This document shows positions 16,633-25,435 of a DNA stretch of 58,716 bases, piece by piece. The position numbers and the translations under genes are program-made. The notes beneath the pieces were generated by a model. That model had not been told where the DNA came from. It did no database searches and saw only the letters and a list, made by a program, of their open reading frames with translations. This stretch comes from Alphaproteobacteria bacterium (lineage in GTDB: Bacteria; Pseudomonadota; Alphaproteobacteria; Rhodobacterales; Rhodobacteraceae). Each line of letters opens with the position of its first letter. Within the stretch, counting starts at the first letter, position 1. The stretch is from assembly GCA_030432315.1 (NCBI GenBank), contig JAUIHM010000009.1, positions 1 through 58,716 on the forward strand, given 5' to 3'.

Positions 16633-17652
16633 TTACTCGCTCAGGCCGATCCGTTTGATGAAGTCCTTGTGGCTCTGGACGAATTCGGCGGTTTCCGGCG
16701 TCTTGGTCGCCCAGTCGTCCCAGGCGGTCTGCGCCGCGGCGCGGAAGGCCGCGCGGTCCTCAACCGACCAGTCGTAGAGCGTCACGCCCATCTCCGGCAT
16801 CTTGGCGAGCGCCTCGCCGTTCTCGACGATGGTCAGCATCATCATGTCGAGCGCCATGACCTTCTCCGCCGCGGTCAGGATCGCGCGGTGGGCTTCGGGC
16901 ATCGCTTCCCAGACATCGGTGCGGCAGGCGAGCTGGTCCGAGGACATCGAGTGGAAGCCTGGAAACGTCGTGTGCTTGGCGATGTCATAGATGCCGTTGC
17001 TGACATTCGCCGCCAGCGACGAGGCGTCGGCGCCGTCGATGATCCCGGTTTCCAGCGCGGTAAAGATCTCGGTGAAATCCATCACCACCGGCTTGGCGCC
17101 GAGATTGGCGAAAATCTCCGATTCCATGCCGGGAGGAGAGCGGAACTTGAAGTTGACCAGATCCTCGGGCCCGTTCAGCGGCCGGGTTGAGGTCAGCGAT
17201 TCCTGACCGCCGATATGCGCGCCGATGAAGGTCATGTTGAACGGCGCATAAAGCTCGTTGATCAGTTCCTTGCCGCCGCCGAAATTGACCCAGGCCTGAT
17301 ACTCCAGCGGCGTATCGTAGCCGCCCATGGTGTCGGCGACGAACTGAAACGCCGGGTTCTTGCCGGTCTGGTAGCTGCCGTTGGTCATGTCGCAGTCGAG
17401 AATGCCGGTCGCCGCCGCGTCGAAGGTCTCGGCCGATTTCACCACCGACGACGAATAGTACATCTCGATCTTGATGTCGCCGCCGGACATGGTTTCGACA
17501 TTCTTGACGAATTCCGCCGTCATCCGGCCGGAGGTCGATTCCGGGGCCTGATGGTTCTGAATGCGCAGCGTGGTCGTCTGTGCGCCCGCCGTGCCGGCGG
17601 CAAGTGTGAGTGCAAGCGCGGCAGCCGAAGCGGCCAGTGCAGTCCTGAGCAT
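16633..17652 (-). CDS. Orphan TRAP substrate-binding protein (DctP family)
   Basis: A 339-residue secreted binding protein: signal peptide to AGTAGA/QTTTL, the family start RIQNHQAPES, and NFKFRSPPGMESEIFANLGA (about 178-198) with the conserved ligand-binding Arg. No DctQ or DctM gene is next to it, and a strong terminator follows directly, so it is transcribed alone. It must work with a permease encoded elsewhere or act as a receptor. The gene upstream on the same strand, gamma-glutamyltransferase, could supply small acids to it. Confidence 0.9.
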   Translation of the reverse strand: MLRTALAASAAALALTLAAGTAGAQTTTLRIQNHQAPESTSGRMTAEFVKNVETMSGGDIKIEMYYSSSVVKSAETFDAAATGILDCDMTNGSYQTGKNPAFQFVADTMGGYDTPLEYQAWVNFGGGKELINELYAPFNMTFIGAHIGGQESLTSTRPLNGPEDLVNFKFRSPPGMESEIFANLGAKPVVMDFTEIFTALETGIIDGADASSLAANVSNGIYDIAKHTTFPGFHSMSSDQLACRTDVWEAMPEAHRAILTAAEKVMALDMMMLTIVENGEALAKMPEMGVTLYDWSVEDRAAFRAAAQTAWDDWATKTPETAEFVQSHKDFIKRIGLSE

Positions 17653-17800
17653 GGTGTCCTCCCGATGTTTGTTTGTCGTGCGCCGCCATGATGCGGACCG
17701 GGGCAGCGCACGACAAGCGAATTGCGGCAGCGGCCCCGGAGATTGTCAAATGCGGCGTCCGGTCTGCGCACCGGATCGCGGCCCGCAGATCCGAAAGGGG

Positions 17801-19531
17801 TCAGTAACCGACCGCCAGCGAGCTGGTCTGGCGGGTATCCGCGCCGCCGAGCAGGAGACCTTCCTCCGCATCGACGAGGATCGACTGCGCCGACCCCATG
17901 GTTTCCATGACCTGGACGTCATGTCCCCTGGCCTCCAGCAGGGCGATGGTGTCCGGGCTCAGCCCCTCTTCAACCCGCAGCACCTCCGGCAGCCACTGGT
18001 GGTGGATGCGCGTCGCCTCGGTCGCCTCGGCTATGTTCATGCCGTGGTCGATCACGTTCATGATCAGCTGCAGCGTCGTGGTGATGATCCGCGAGCCGCC
18101 GGGCGATCCGGTGACCATGTAGACCGCGCCGTCCTTCATCACCAGCGTCGGGCTCATCGATGAAAGCGGCCGCTTGCCGGGCTCGACCGCGTTGGCGTCA
18201 CCGCCGATCAGCCCATAGGCGTTCATCACCCCGGGTTTCGCCGCGAAATCGTCCATCTCGTTGTTCATCAGCACCCCGGTGCCGTCCGCCACCATGCCCG
18301 ATCCGTAGGAGAAGTTGATCGTGTAGGTGTTGGAAACGGCATTGCCGTCCTTGTCGACGATGGAGAAATGCGTGGTCTGGTCGCTTTCATAGGGCGTCAG
18401 GTCCGCGGGTTTGATCTCCTGCGACGGTGTGGCCCGGCTGCGCGAAATACCCTCGCGGATGTCGGCGGCATAGGCCTTGGAGATCAGTTCCGCCTGCGGC
18501 ACGTCGTAGAACCCCGGATCGCCAAGGTATTCCGACCGGTCGGCGTAGGCGCGTTTCATCGCCTCGGCCATCAGGTGGATCGTTTCGGCGGAATTGGAGC
18601 CCAGCCAGCCGATGGGATACTCCTCCAGTGTATTGAGGATCTGGATGATGTGAATCCCGCCCGAACTTGGCGGCGGCATCGAGACAATCTCATAGCCGCG
18701 ATAGGTGCCGGTGACCGGCTCGCGCATGATCGCCTCGTAATTCGCCATGTCCTCCATGCTGATGCGGCCGCCGGCAGCCGCGACCGCATCGACGATCTTC
18801 TGCGCCGTTTCGCCTTCGTAGAACCCGGCAACGCCCTCGTCGGCGATCTTCTGCAGCGTGGCGGCGAGGTCGGTCTGCACCAGGGTGTCGCCCGGTTCGA
18901 AGAACGCGCCACCTTCCTTGTAGAAGATCGCCTCGGACGACGGCCAGGCCTTGAGCCGGTTCTCCAGCCCGATCAGGCTGTCGGCCAGGTCGGCGGTGAC
19001 GGTAATGCCCTCGGAGGCGAGCCGGATCGCCGGGGCGAGCACCTCTGCCAGGGTCATGGTTCCGTACTGCTCGAGCGCCATCTGCATGCCCGCGACGGTG
19101 CCCGGAACGCCGGTGGCGAGGCCGGTGAAGCGGGACTTGTTGCTGTCCGCGTTGCCTTCGTCGTCGAGGAACATGTCCCGGTCGGCCGTCGACGGAGCCA
19201 TTTCGCGGTAATCGAGCGCCTTGGTGTCGCCGCTCTCGGCGTCATGGATCACCATGAAGCCGCCGCCGCCGAGGTTGCCGGCACGGGGCAGGGTGACCGC
19301 CAGCGCGAAGGCCACCGCTGCGCCGGCATCGACGGCATTGCCGCCGGCCTCGAGAATGTCCCGTCCGACCCGCGCCGCGACTGCTTCCTGGGCGACGACC
19401 ATGCCGTTTTTGGCCCAGGCCGGGTGAATCCGGTCCATGCCGCTGTAGATCGCGGCCTCCTGCGCTGTCGAAAAGCCGGGCGCGAAAGCGAGGCCGGTCA
19501 GTACGAATGCGGATGTGAAAATTCTTTTCAT
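17801..19531 (-). CDS. ggt: Gamma-glutamyltransferase
   Basis: A 576-residue periplasmic enzyme that removes the gamma-glutamyl group from glutathione and related compounds. A signal peptide (MKRIFTSAFVLTGLAFAPGFSTA) leads it. It matures by self-cleavage before Thr386 in SDQ/TTHFSIVDKDG, the family's catalytic Thr; the large-subunit helix GGNAVDAGAAVAFAL and the small-subunit PLSSMSPTLV and GSPGGSRIITT motifs are present. GGGGGGA precedes the ATG at 19531. It stands alone with 130 bases upstream. Likely role: recovery of amino acids or sulfur from glutathione. Confidence 0.95.
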   Translation of the reverse strand: MKRIFTSAFVLTGLAFAPGFSTAQEAAIYSGMDRIHPAWAKNGMVVAQEAVAARVGRDILEAGGNAVDAGAAVAFALAVTLPRAGNLGGGGFMVIHDAESGDTKALDYREMAPSTADRDMFLDDEGNADSNKSRFTGLATGVPGTVAGMQMALEQYGTMTLAEVLAPAIRLASEGITVTADLADSLIGLENRLKAWPSSEAIFYKEGGAFFEPGDTLVQTDLAATLQKIADEGVAGFYEGETAQKIVDAVAAAGGRISMEDMANYEAIMREPVTGTYRGYEIVSMPPPSSGGIHIIQILNTLEEYPIGWLGSNSAETIHLMAEAMKRAYADRSEYLGDPGFYDVPQAELISKAYAADIREGISRSRATPSQEIKPADLTPYESDQTTHFSIVDKDGNAVSNTYTINFSYGSGMVADGTGVLMNNEMDDFAAKPGVMNAYGLIGGDANAVEPGKRPLSSMSPTLVMKDGAVYMVTGSPGGSRIITTTLQLIMNVIDHGMNIAEATEATRIHHQWLPEVLRVEEGLSPDTIALLEARGHDVQVMETMGSAQSILVDAEEGLLLGGADTRQTSSLAVGY

Positions 19532-19661
19532 GTTTCCCCCCCGGGAATCTGTTTCAGTTGCCAAACACTAGGAAAGCCGCGGACCGTGCGCAATACGTGC
19601 ATTTTGCCGGTCCGGTTGCGTGTGCGGCGGGCAATTCCGATGGCGTGGAGGGTCCGGGAGC

Positions 19662-20543
19662 TCAGAAAGCCGGCGCGGCGACGCATTCCGCCAGAAACCG
19701 GTCGAGCCGCGCGAACCCGCCCGGTACCCACCCCAGGGCCGCGAGCCGGCCGGATTCCATGATGCCGGGCAGTGGCCCCTGATACCGGGGCGGCGGAGCG
19801 TTGCGGCTGCCGGTAATCGCCTGCACCCGGGTCAGCAGGTCGCATCGGTCGAGCACCAGGTCGGCTACGTTGAACACACCGCTGTCGCCGCTGCCAGGCG
19901 CGTCCAGCACCGTCAGCACCGCCGCGCCGAGGTCGATGCCGTGGACTTCGCCGCCCACCCGTGGCGCGATCCGGCAGCCGCAGGCGTAATCGTCAAACAG
20001 ATCCAGCCATTTGTGATCCTTCCGTCCCGGCGGACAGCCGTAAATTCCGGTCGGGCGCAGGATCGTTGCCTGCCCGGGCCACCGGCTGCCGAGCGCCTGT
20101 TCGGTGGCGAGTTTCATCCGGCCATAGAGCGAGTCCGGCGCCGGCGCGTCGGTTTCGCGCAGGATTTCGCCGCGCCGGTGATCGCCGTAAACCGCACGGC
20201 TCGACACAAAGACGATCCGCGTCACACCCGCCGCCACGGCGGCGGCGAAAAGCGCGACCGATCCCGTGTGGTTGAGCCGCCAGAACCGGTCCGGATCATC
20301 GCCTTCCCCGCCGCGATAGGCGCCCGGCACATGGTCGAACGCCGCATGGACCAGCGCATCGGCGCGGGGCGGGCAGGGGGTTTGCTCCTCCAGGCTCCAG
20401 GACAGGAAGGCGGGCTCCCGCGCGAACACACCGCGCTCGACCGGTGTGCGGCCCAGATGGGTCACATCGTGGCCCGCGCCGGTCAGCGCTTCGGTGATGA
20501 ACCGCCCGGCAATGCCGCTGCCGCCGGTGAGCAGCACCTGCAT
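19662..20543 (-). CDS. sqdC: NAD-dependent epimerase/dehydratase-type reductase, SqdC-like
   Basis: A 293-residue extended short-chain dehydrogenase: LLTGGSGIAGRFI cofactor loop at the start and YGRMKLATEQ with the Tyr/Lys pair near residue 130. Its place as third gene of a sqdB-sqdD-sqdC operon matches Rhodobacter sphaeroides, where sqdC mutants build up an aberrant sulfoquinovosyl product, so SqdC acts late in sulfolipid synthesis. The ATG shares one base with the sqdD stop (TGATG). The gene name rests on synteny plus fold; its precise reaction is not settled even in the model organism. Confidence 0.7.
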   Translation of the reverse strand: MQVLLTGGSGIAGRFITEALTGAGHDVTHLGRTPVERGVFAREPAFLSWSLEEQTPCPPRADALVHAAFDHVPGAYRGGEGDDPDRFWRLNHTGSVALFAAAVAAGVTRIVFVSSRAVYGDHRRGEILRETDAPAPDSLYGRMKLATEQALGSRWPGQATILRPTGIYGCPPGRKDHKWLDLFDDYACGCRIAPRVGGEVHGIDLGAAVLTVLDAPGSGDSGVFNVADLVLDRCDLLTRVQAITGSRNAPPPRYQGPLPGIMESGRLAALGWVPGGFARLDRFLAECVAAPAF

Positions 20544-21391
20544 CAGCCCGGGCCCTCAAGGGCCGCGATGTCGTCGGGAATGCCGACACCGTCGTGGTAG
20601 GCCTGCCAGAGGTCGATCAGCGGCCGCAGCCGGTCGGCCTTCGGGTGATCCTTCTGCCAGGGTTTTTCATACTGGAAATGCAGAATGCGGACCATCGACC
20701 AGTCCCAGAGCTCCGGCATGTTGAACCAGACATACTGCAGCATGTTGTCGAAGACGGTCAGCCCGTTCCAGTCCGGATAGTAGTCCTGCAGGAACGTCTG
20801 GTCCGTACGCCGCCAGAATGCGCCCGGCACGTCCAGCCGCGCCAGCATCGCCTGAAACGTGCGCGCCGACGGCTGGGCGACGAAAACTCCGGCGTTCATG
20901 CGGTGAAAATCGCCGAGCGATTCATAAACGTTCGGCGCCGCGGAAAACTCCGGATATTCAAACAGCCGGTCGCAGTTGCGCAGAACGATCACGTCGGCAT
21001 CGAGGAACACCACCTTGGAATATCCGGTCAGCTGCCAGAGCCGCAGCTTGACGAAATTGTCGAGCGGGGTGTGAAACGGCGGCTTTTCCCCTTTGGTGAA
21101 GGGCGCCCGTCCGTGCACCGCGCTGCGGGCATGGGCGGTGTTGAAACCCTCCGACGTCGGCAGCAGCCCGCACTGCGCCAGCCGCGCCCCGAGGTCTGAC
21201 AGCGGTCTGAGCGCTTCGCGCGACACCGCGGGCGTGTGCAGAACCACCACGTCGGCCATGGTGCCGCTCAGCATGACCGACCTGACCAGCGCAACCGCAC
21301 CGGGCAGGTAGTCCGCGTTGCTGACCAGGGTCACCCATGCCCAGTCGCTGTCCGGGGCATGGTCGACCACCGGCGCGCCATATTCGGCCAT
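20543..21391 (-). CDS. sqdD: Glycogenin-like GT8 glycosyltransferase, UDP-sulfoquinovose:DAG transferase SqdD
   Basis: A 282-residue GT8 enzyme. VTLVSNADYLPGAVALVRSV opens the fold, VVFLDADVIVLRN (about 105) holds the metal-binding DxD, and NAGVFVAQPS, DQTFLQDYYPDW and the closing ILHFQYEKPW are glycogenin-type motifs. In Rhodobacter the equivalent SqdD transfers sulfoquinovose from the UDP-sugar made by SqdB to diacylglycerol at the inner membrane. It follows sqdB with only five bases between them and is translationally coupled to sqdC. Confidence 0.85.
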   Translation of the reverse strand: MAEYGAPVVDHAPDSDWAWVTLVSNADYLPGAVALVRSVMLSGTMADVVVLHTPAVSREALRPLSDLGARLAQCGLLPTSEGFNTAHARSAVHGRAPFTKGEKPPFHTPLDNFVKLRLWQLTGYSKVVFLDADVIVLRNCDRLFEYPEFSAAPNVYESLGDFHRMNAGVFVAQPSARTFQAMLARLDVPGAFWRRTDQTFLQDYYPDWNGLTVFDNMLQYVWFNMPELWDWSMVRILHFQYEKPWQKDHPKADRLRPLIDLWQAYHDGVGIPDDIAALEGPG

Positions 21392-21396
21392 GGAAT

Positions 21397-22617
21397 TTAC
21401 GACACCGATTTGAGTGCTCTCCCTTCGGGGTCCCGTTCGATCCGGCCGGCAATGTCCTTCGTCCAGGCGGAAACCGCGGCGACCCGGCTGCGGTCGACCC
21501 GGTAGGCGAATTTTTTCGCCACGTCCACCACTTCCGACAGCAGTCCCTCCGCCAGGGTGATCGGTTCCAGCCCGCGGGTCAGGAAGCCGTCATTGCGCAC
21601 GATCAGATCGTTTTCCGGCGCCTCCTTCCGCGGATTGGGCAGCCAGGCGATCTGCGCCCCGGTCAGTTTCGCCACCAGTTCGGCAAGGTCCCGCACCCGG
21701 TGGGTCTCGGTCATCTGGTTGAAGATTCTCACCCGCTCGCCCGCCTTCGGCGGATCGCCGAGCGCCAGTTCGATGCAGCGCACGCTGTCCTGAATGTGGA
21801 TGAAGGCCCGGGTCTGGCCGCCGGTTCCGTGCACGGTCAGCGGATAGCCGATCGCCGCCTGGATCAGGAACCGGTTAAGTACCGTGCCGTAATCGCCGTC
21901 ATAGTCGAAGCGGTTGACCAGCTGATCGTGCCGTCGGGTCTGCTCGGTATGGGTGCCCCAGACGATCCCCTGGTGCAGGTCGGTGATCCTGAGCCCGTCG
22001 TTCTGGGCATAGAACTGGAACAGGATCTGATCGAGCGACTTGGTCATGTGATAGACCGACCCCGGCCGCGTCGGATAGAGGATCTCCTGTTCCTTCACCT
22101 CGCCCGACAGGGTTTCGATCCCCACGGGCAGATAGCCCTCGGGGATCGCCGCCCCAATCGTCGAATAGCCGTAGACCCCCATGGTACCCAGATGCACCAG
22201 ATGCGCGTCGATGCCGGTCTCGACCAGCGCCGCCAGCAGGTTGTGGGTCGCGCTGACGTTGTTGTTGACCGTGTAGACCTTGTGCCGGTCCGATTTCATC
22301 GAATAGGGCGCCGCGCGCTGCTCGGCGAAATGGACGATGGCATCCGGCCGGTGCTCCGCCATCCAGCGTTTGACGATCTCGTAATCCTTCGCCAGGTCGA
22401 TCAGGTGGAAATGGATCCGCCGCCCGGTTTCCTTGTGCCAGATGCGCGTCCGTTCCTGAATCGAATCCATCGGCGTCAGCGACTGAACGCCAAGCTCGGT
22501 GTCGATCCAGCGACGGCTGAGGTTGTCGAGGATGTGGACGTCGTGACCCTGGTCGGAAAGATGAAGCGCCGTCGGCCATCCACAAAAGCCGTCACCACCA
22601 AGAACCGCAATTTTCAT
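21397..22617 (-). CDS. sqdB: UDP-sulfoquinovose synthase
   Basis: A 406-residue extended short-chain dehydrogenase that makes UDP-sulfoquinovose from UDP-glucose and sulfite, the head group of the sulfolipid SQDG. Very close to plant SQD1: GGDGFCGWPTALHLS start, LGVQSLTPMDSI, HFAEQRAAPYSM, LGTMGVYGYS, YHMTKSLD (catalytic Tyr/Lys), GTVLNRFLIQAAIGYPLTV and GQTRAFIHIQDSVRCIELA all line up. AGAGGGA lies before the ATG. First gene of the operon; a palindrome and a Pho-box-like repeat lie 40-75 bases upstream. Confidence 0.95.
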   Translation of the reverse strand: MKIAVLGGDGFCGWPTALHLSDQGHDVHILDNLSRRWIDTELGVQSLTPMDSIQERTRIWHKETGRRIHFHLIDLAKDYEIVKRWMAEHRPDAIVHFAEQRAAPYSMKSDRHKVYTVNNNVSATHNLLAALVETGIDAHLVHLGTMGVYGYSTIGAAIPEGYLPVGIETLSGEVKEQEILYPTRPGSVYHMTKSLDQILFQFYAQNDGLRITDLHQGIVWGTHTEQTRRHDQLVNRFDYDGDYGTVLNRFLIQAAIGYPLTVHGTGGQTRAFIHIQDSVRCIELALGDPPKAGERVRIFNQMTETHRVRDLAELVAKLTGAQIAWLPNPRKEAPENDLIVRNDGFLTRGLEPITLAEGLLSEVVDVAKKFAYRVDRSRVAAVSAWTKDIAGRIERDPEGRALKSVS

Positions 22618-22654
22618 GACAGATCCCTCTGCTGATCAATTGGGAACGCTCTAT

Positions 22655-22670
22655 CCGTCACATGTGACGG
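22655..22670. promoter_or_regulatory. Perfect 16-bp palindrome upstream of sqdB
   Basis: CCGTCACATGTGACGG is a perfect inverted repeat, 38-53 bases before the sqdB ATG, where a dimeric repressor or activator would act. The half-site GTGACGG is repeated in the neighbouring elements. Regulator unknown. Confidence 0.5.
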
Positions 22671-22681
22671 AGGCCTGACAA
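22664..22681 (-). promoter_or_regulatory. Candidate Pho box of the sqd operon
   Basis: On the minus strand TTGTCAG-GCCT-CCGTCAC matches the direct-repeat pattern of PhoB boxes (two 7-mers starting 11 bases apart, consensus near CTGTCAT-N4-CTGTCAC) at 11 of 14 repeat positions. Sulfolipid is known to rise on phosphate starvation in relatives, so PhoB control is reasonable. It shares a half-site with the palindrome. Confidence 0.35.
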
Positions 22682-22960
22682 TTTTGTGTCATCCTGATGG
22701 TTCTGTAAATCGGTTCCCGGTTCAAAGCCGGAATCCGCCGAAACGGCCGGCCTGTTCCCTGGGAGGTGAGGATCTTCCTGCGGGCGCGACGCAAACCCAT
22801 GCGGGCCGATTGACGGAATGTTAATTTTACCGCCTGCATAGAAACGTGTTGACCCCGCTTTGTCGGGCGTAAAACTGCCTGGCATGAATGCATCCCTCCG
22901 TGGAGATGTGCTGGCAGAGCGGCCTTTTGGCGTGACGTCCGATCCCATGTCACGGGAAAA

Positions 22961-22980
22961 GGTCAGTGAATTGAGTGACC
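22961..22980. promoter_or_regulatory. Inverted repeat just upstream of the kelch-glycosyltransferase gene
   Basis: GGTCA (22961-22965) and TGACC (22976-22980) are separated by ten bases and end 22 bases before the start codon. The half-site GTGAC is shared with the palindrome near sqdB, hinting at one regulator for both directions. Confidence 0.3.
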
Positions 22981-23002
22981 ATGTTGTAGGGGAGGATCGC
23001 AG

Positions 23003-25375
23003 TTGGGAACCGTATTCTCACGTAATGGCATTGCGGCCGCGGTGCGGGTGCTGCCCGGCGGGCTTCGCGAAACACTTCAGACCGCCCTTGACGACAGCTG
23101 GCTGCGCCGGAAGGTGGACGGTTACCGGCTCGACCGATCCCTGGACGAGCGCGGCGGCCTGAACTGGCACCGGTCGGCCTCCTGTCCCCAGCGGCTCTTC
23201 GATGCAGGCGGCGCGCAGATCGGCGACACGCTCTATGTGGTTTGCGGCTATACCTCACTCGACGGATCGAGCCGGATGATCCACGGCTTCGACATGCGCC
23301 GCGAAGTCTGGAGCGCGGCCATTCCCACCCCCGACGGACTTGCCTCGTCCCATTGCGCGGTGACCTCCGACGGCGAGAGGTTCCTCTATTTCGCCTCCGG
23401 CCAGGTCGGGGCGCAGTGCAGTCCCGCGGTGCGCGAGGCATTCTGCTACGACACCGTCGAAGACCGCTGGCACGATCTGCCGCCGGTCCCGGAGGCCCGC
23501 TATGGCGCGACGATGCAGTTCTGGCGCGGCCGGCTGCACCTGATGGGCGGCGCCGCGGAAGACCGCTGGACCCCGGCAGCGGATCACTGGAGCCTGGGCG
23601 TGTCCGGCGGCAGCGCCGATGACCTGGGATGGGTGGAGGAACAGCCGGTTCCGGTTGCCGGAATGCACCGCGGCAGTGTCATCTTCAACGACATGCTGTT
23701 TCTCTTCGGCGGTCAGCAGGGCGACTTCCGGCCCGTTCCCGGTGATCCGGCCTGTACCTGCGACGGCCGAACCCAGGAAACCTATCTCTCCTGCTGCTTC
23801 CGTCTCGGGGATCCCTCCGGTCCCTGGCAGCCGGTCGCCGATCTGCCCGTGGCGGTTTCCCATACCGATTTTTCGACCGTCGCCGTCGGTGACCGCATCG
23901 TCCTGGTCGGCGGCCAGGTCTACAAGAATCCCGAAAGGTTCTATCTGCGGCTCACCGACATGATCCTGAGCTACGATCCGGCGGGCGACCGGTGGTCCGT
24001 GGCCGGACATCTGCCGTACCGGCTGAAGATCCCGGTCGTCGGGGTCAGCGGCGAAACCCTGTTCGTCACCACTGGCCAGCGGGGCAAGGGGCGCGGCGAC
24101 ACGCCCGGACTGGTGGTGTCCGACACGTGGAAGGCGGTGCTGCCGCCGCCTGGGCCGACACCGGTCGGGCTGTGCCGCGAAACCCTTGCCGGCCGGAACA
24201 TTCTGCTGATAACCCACGATCTGACGCGGACCGGCGCGCCGCTGCTGCTGATGGAAACCGCAAGGATGATGCTCCGGCAGGGGGCGACAGTGCGGGTTGC
24301 CACCCTGTCTGACGATGCCCAGGGCTGGAATCTGGCCTCCGAATACGGCATTCCGCGCATCCCGGCGGAAACGGCGGTTGCCCTCGCCCGCGACGCCGAC
24401 AACGTCATCGTCAACACCACCAGCACCCAGTCCAAGGACTGGGTGTCGGCCTGTCTCGATGCAAATCCCGATCTGGCGCGGAAGATTACCTGGTGGGTTC
24501 ATGAAATCGACGTCGAACATCACCTGGAGGGCACCGAACCGCTCGGCAGGGTGGCCCAGGCCATTTTCGACAGCGCTGCGGCCCGCGACGCCTGGGCGGA
24601 GCAGGTCCGACTACCGGATGCCGTGCATGTCATCCATCCGGCGCTGGCCGACGGCATCCTGCGGCAGGCGGCGGCAGAGCGGCATCCGTTTCCGGCGAAC
24701 CGAAGGCAGTCGCACAGTCGAAACATGCCGCTGCTGACCCGCGCGGAGATCCGCGAACGGCTCGATGTCGCGCCGGATGAACTGCTGCTCTGCAGCATCG
24801 GCACCTTCGTCGACCGCAAGGGTCAGCGTCTGCTGATCCGCAGCGTCGCCGCCGCTGCCGCTGAACGGAATCTGCCGGTCAAACTGCTGATCGTCGGTCT
24901 GCTGAACAAACAGCAGCACCGCAGCGTGCTGGCGGACCTCAGTGCCGATGAACGCCGGGTTCTGGCGCCGTCACGCCTCTATGTGTCCCAGTCGGAACTG
25001 GCGGCATTCTACGCGGCGAGCGACGTCTATGTGGTCAATTCGCAGGGCACGGCCAACGGTCGCGGCGAATGTTTCGGCCGAACGACCATCGAGGCGATGG
25101 CTTTCGGTCTGCCGGTGTTGGGCACCAACGCCGGCGGGACCGCCGAAATCGTCGAGGACGGGGTCACCGGCCTCCTTTTTCCGGTCGGTGAGGCCGGGCA
25201 GCATGTGCTTGCGGAGCAGATCGCGCAACTCGCCGCCGCACCGGAGGATTTGCGACGTCTCGGTGACGCGGGGCGCAGCCGGGCGCTCGAACGGTTCCAC
25301 TACACCAGGTTCATCGGCGAATACGAAAAGGCGCTGATGGAGGTTTCGGCGTCTGCGGCACCGGCGCCGAACTAG
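23003..25375 (+). CDS. Kelch beta-propeller / GT4 glycosyltransferase fusion protein
   Basis: A 790-residue fusion I have not seen described. Residues about 55-390 contain kelch-type repeats (blade strands such as GDTLYVVCGYTS, GRLHLMGGAAEDRW, NDMLFLFGGQQGD, DRIVLVGGQVYKNP, each followed by a W/Y strand). Cys251, Cys253, Cys264 and Cys265 form an unusual cluster in one loop. From about 397 (RNILLITHDLTRTGAPLLL) a GT4-type glycosyltransferase begins; the donor-binding E-x7-E is Glu689/Glu697 in GECFGRTTIEAMAFG, followed by GTNAGGTAEIV. No signal peptide or membrane helix. The start is TTG with GGGGAGGA eight bases upstream. Divergent from sqdBDC, so it may add a sugar to a sulfolipid or related envelope glycan. 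Confidence 0.85.
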   Translation: MGTVFSRNGIAAAVRVLPGGLRETLQTALDDSWLRRKVDGYRLDRSLDERGGLNWHRSASCPQRLFDAGGAQIGDTLYVVCGYTSLDGSSRMIHGFDMRREVWSAAIPTPDGLASSHCAVTSDGERFLYFASGQVGAQCSPAVREAFCYDTVEDRWHDLPPVPEARYGATMQFWRGRLHLMGGAAEDRWTPAADHWSLGVSGGSADDLGWVEEQPVPVAGMHRGSVIFNDMLFLFGGQQGDFRPVPGDPACTCDGRTQETYLSCCFRLGDPSGPWQPVADLPVAVSHTDFSTVAVGDRIVLVGGQVYKNPERFYLRLTDMILSYDPAGDRWSVAGHLPYRLKIPVVGVSGETLFVTTGQRGKGRGDTPGLVVSDTWKAVLPPPGPTPVGLCRETLAGRNILLITHDLTRTGAPLLLMETARMMLRQGATVRVATLSDDAQGWNLASEYGIPRIPAETAVALARDADNVIVNTTSTQSKDWVSACLDANPDLARKITWWVHEIDVEHHLEGTEPLGRVAQAIFDSAAARDAWAEQVRLPDAVHVIHPALADGILRQAAAERHPFPANRRQSHSRNMPLLTRAEIRERLDVAPDELLLCSIGTFVDRKGQRLLIRSVAAAAAERNLPVKLLIVGLLNKQQHRSVLADLSADERRVLAPSRLYVSQSELAAFYAASDVYVVNSQGTANGRGECFGRTTIEAMAFGLPVLGTNAGGTAEIVEDGVTGLLFPVGEAGQHVLAEQIAQLAAAPEDLRRLGDAGRSRALERFHYTRFIGEYEKALMEVSASAAPAPN

Positions 25376-25435
25376 ATCCGTCGCGCTGCGCCGACCGGCG
25401 CCCGGAGACATGTCGCGTCCGCTCCGCAGGCGGGT

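Larger units (their letters stand above)
22618..23002. other. 385-bp divergent control region between sqdB and the kelch-glycosyltransferase gene
   Basis: No convincing gene is present. It holds a 16-bp palindrome, an overlapping Pho-box-like repeat and the inverted repeat TGACA-N6-TGTCA (22676-22691) on the sqdB side, an AT-rich stretch near 22812-22835, and GGTCA-N10-TGACC (22961-22980) just before the other gene. A shared regulator acting on both sides is plausible. Confidence 0.6.

Noticed and set aside
18368-19762. 464-codon open frame on the plus strand
   Set aside because: Mirror of gamma-glutamyltransferase; no recognisable domain.
21337-22635. 432-codon open frame on the plus strand
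   Set aside because: Mirror of sqdB, whose identity is unambiguous.
22651-22953. 100-codon frame in the sqdB control region
   Set aside because: No ribosome site or motif, and it covers the palindromes; the region looks regulatory.
19662-25375. Capsule or O-antigen cluster
   Set aside because: The sqdB identity and sqdBDC order are specific for sulfolipid; no flippase, polymerase or export genes are present.
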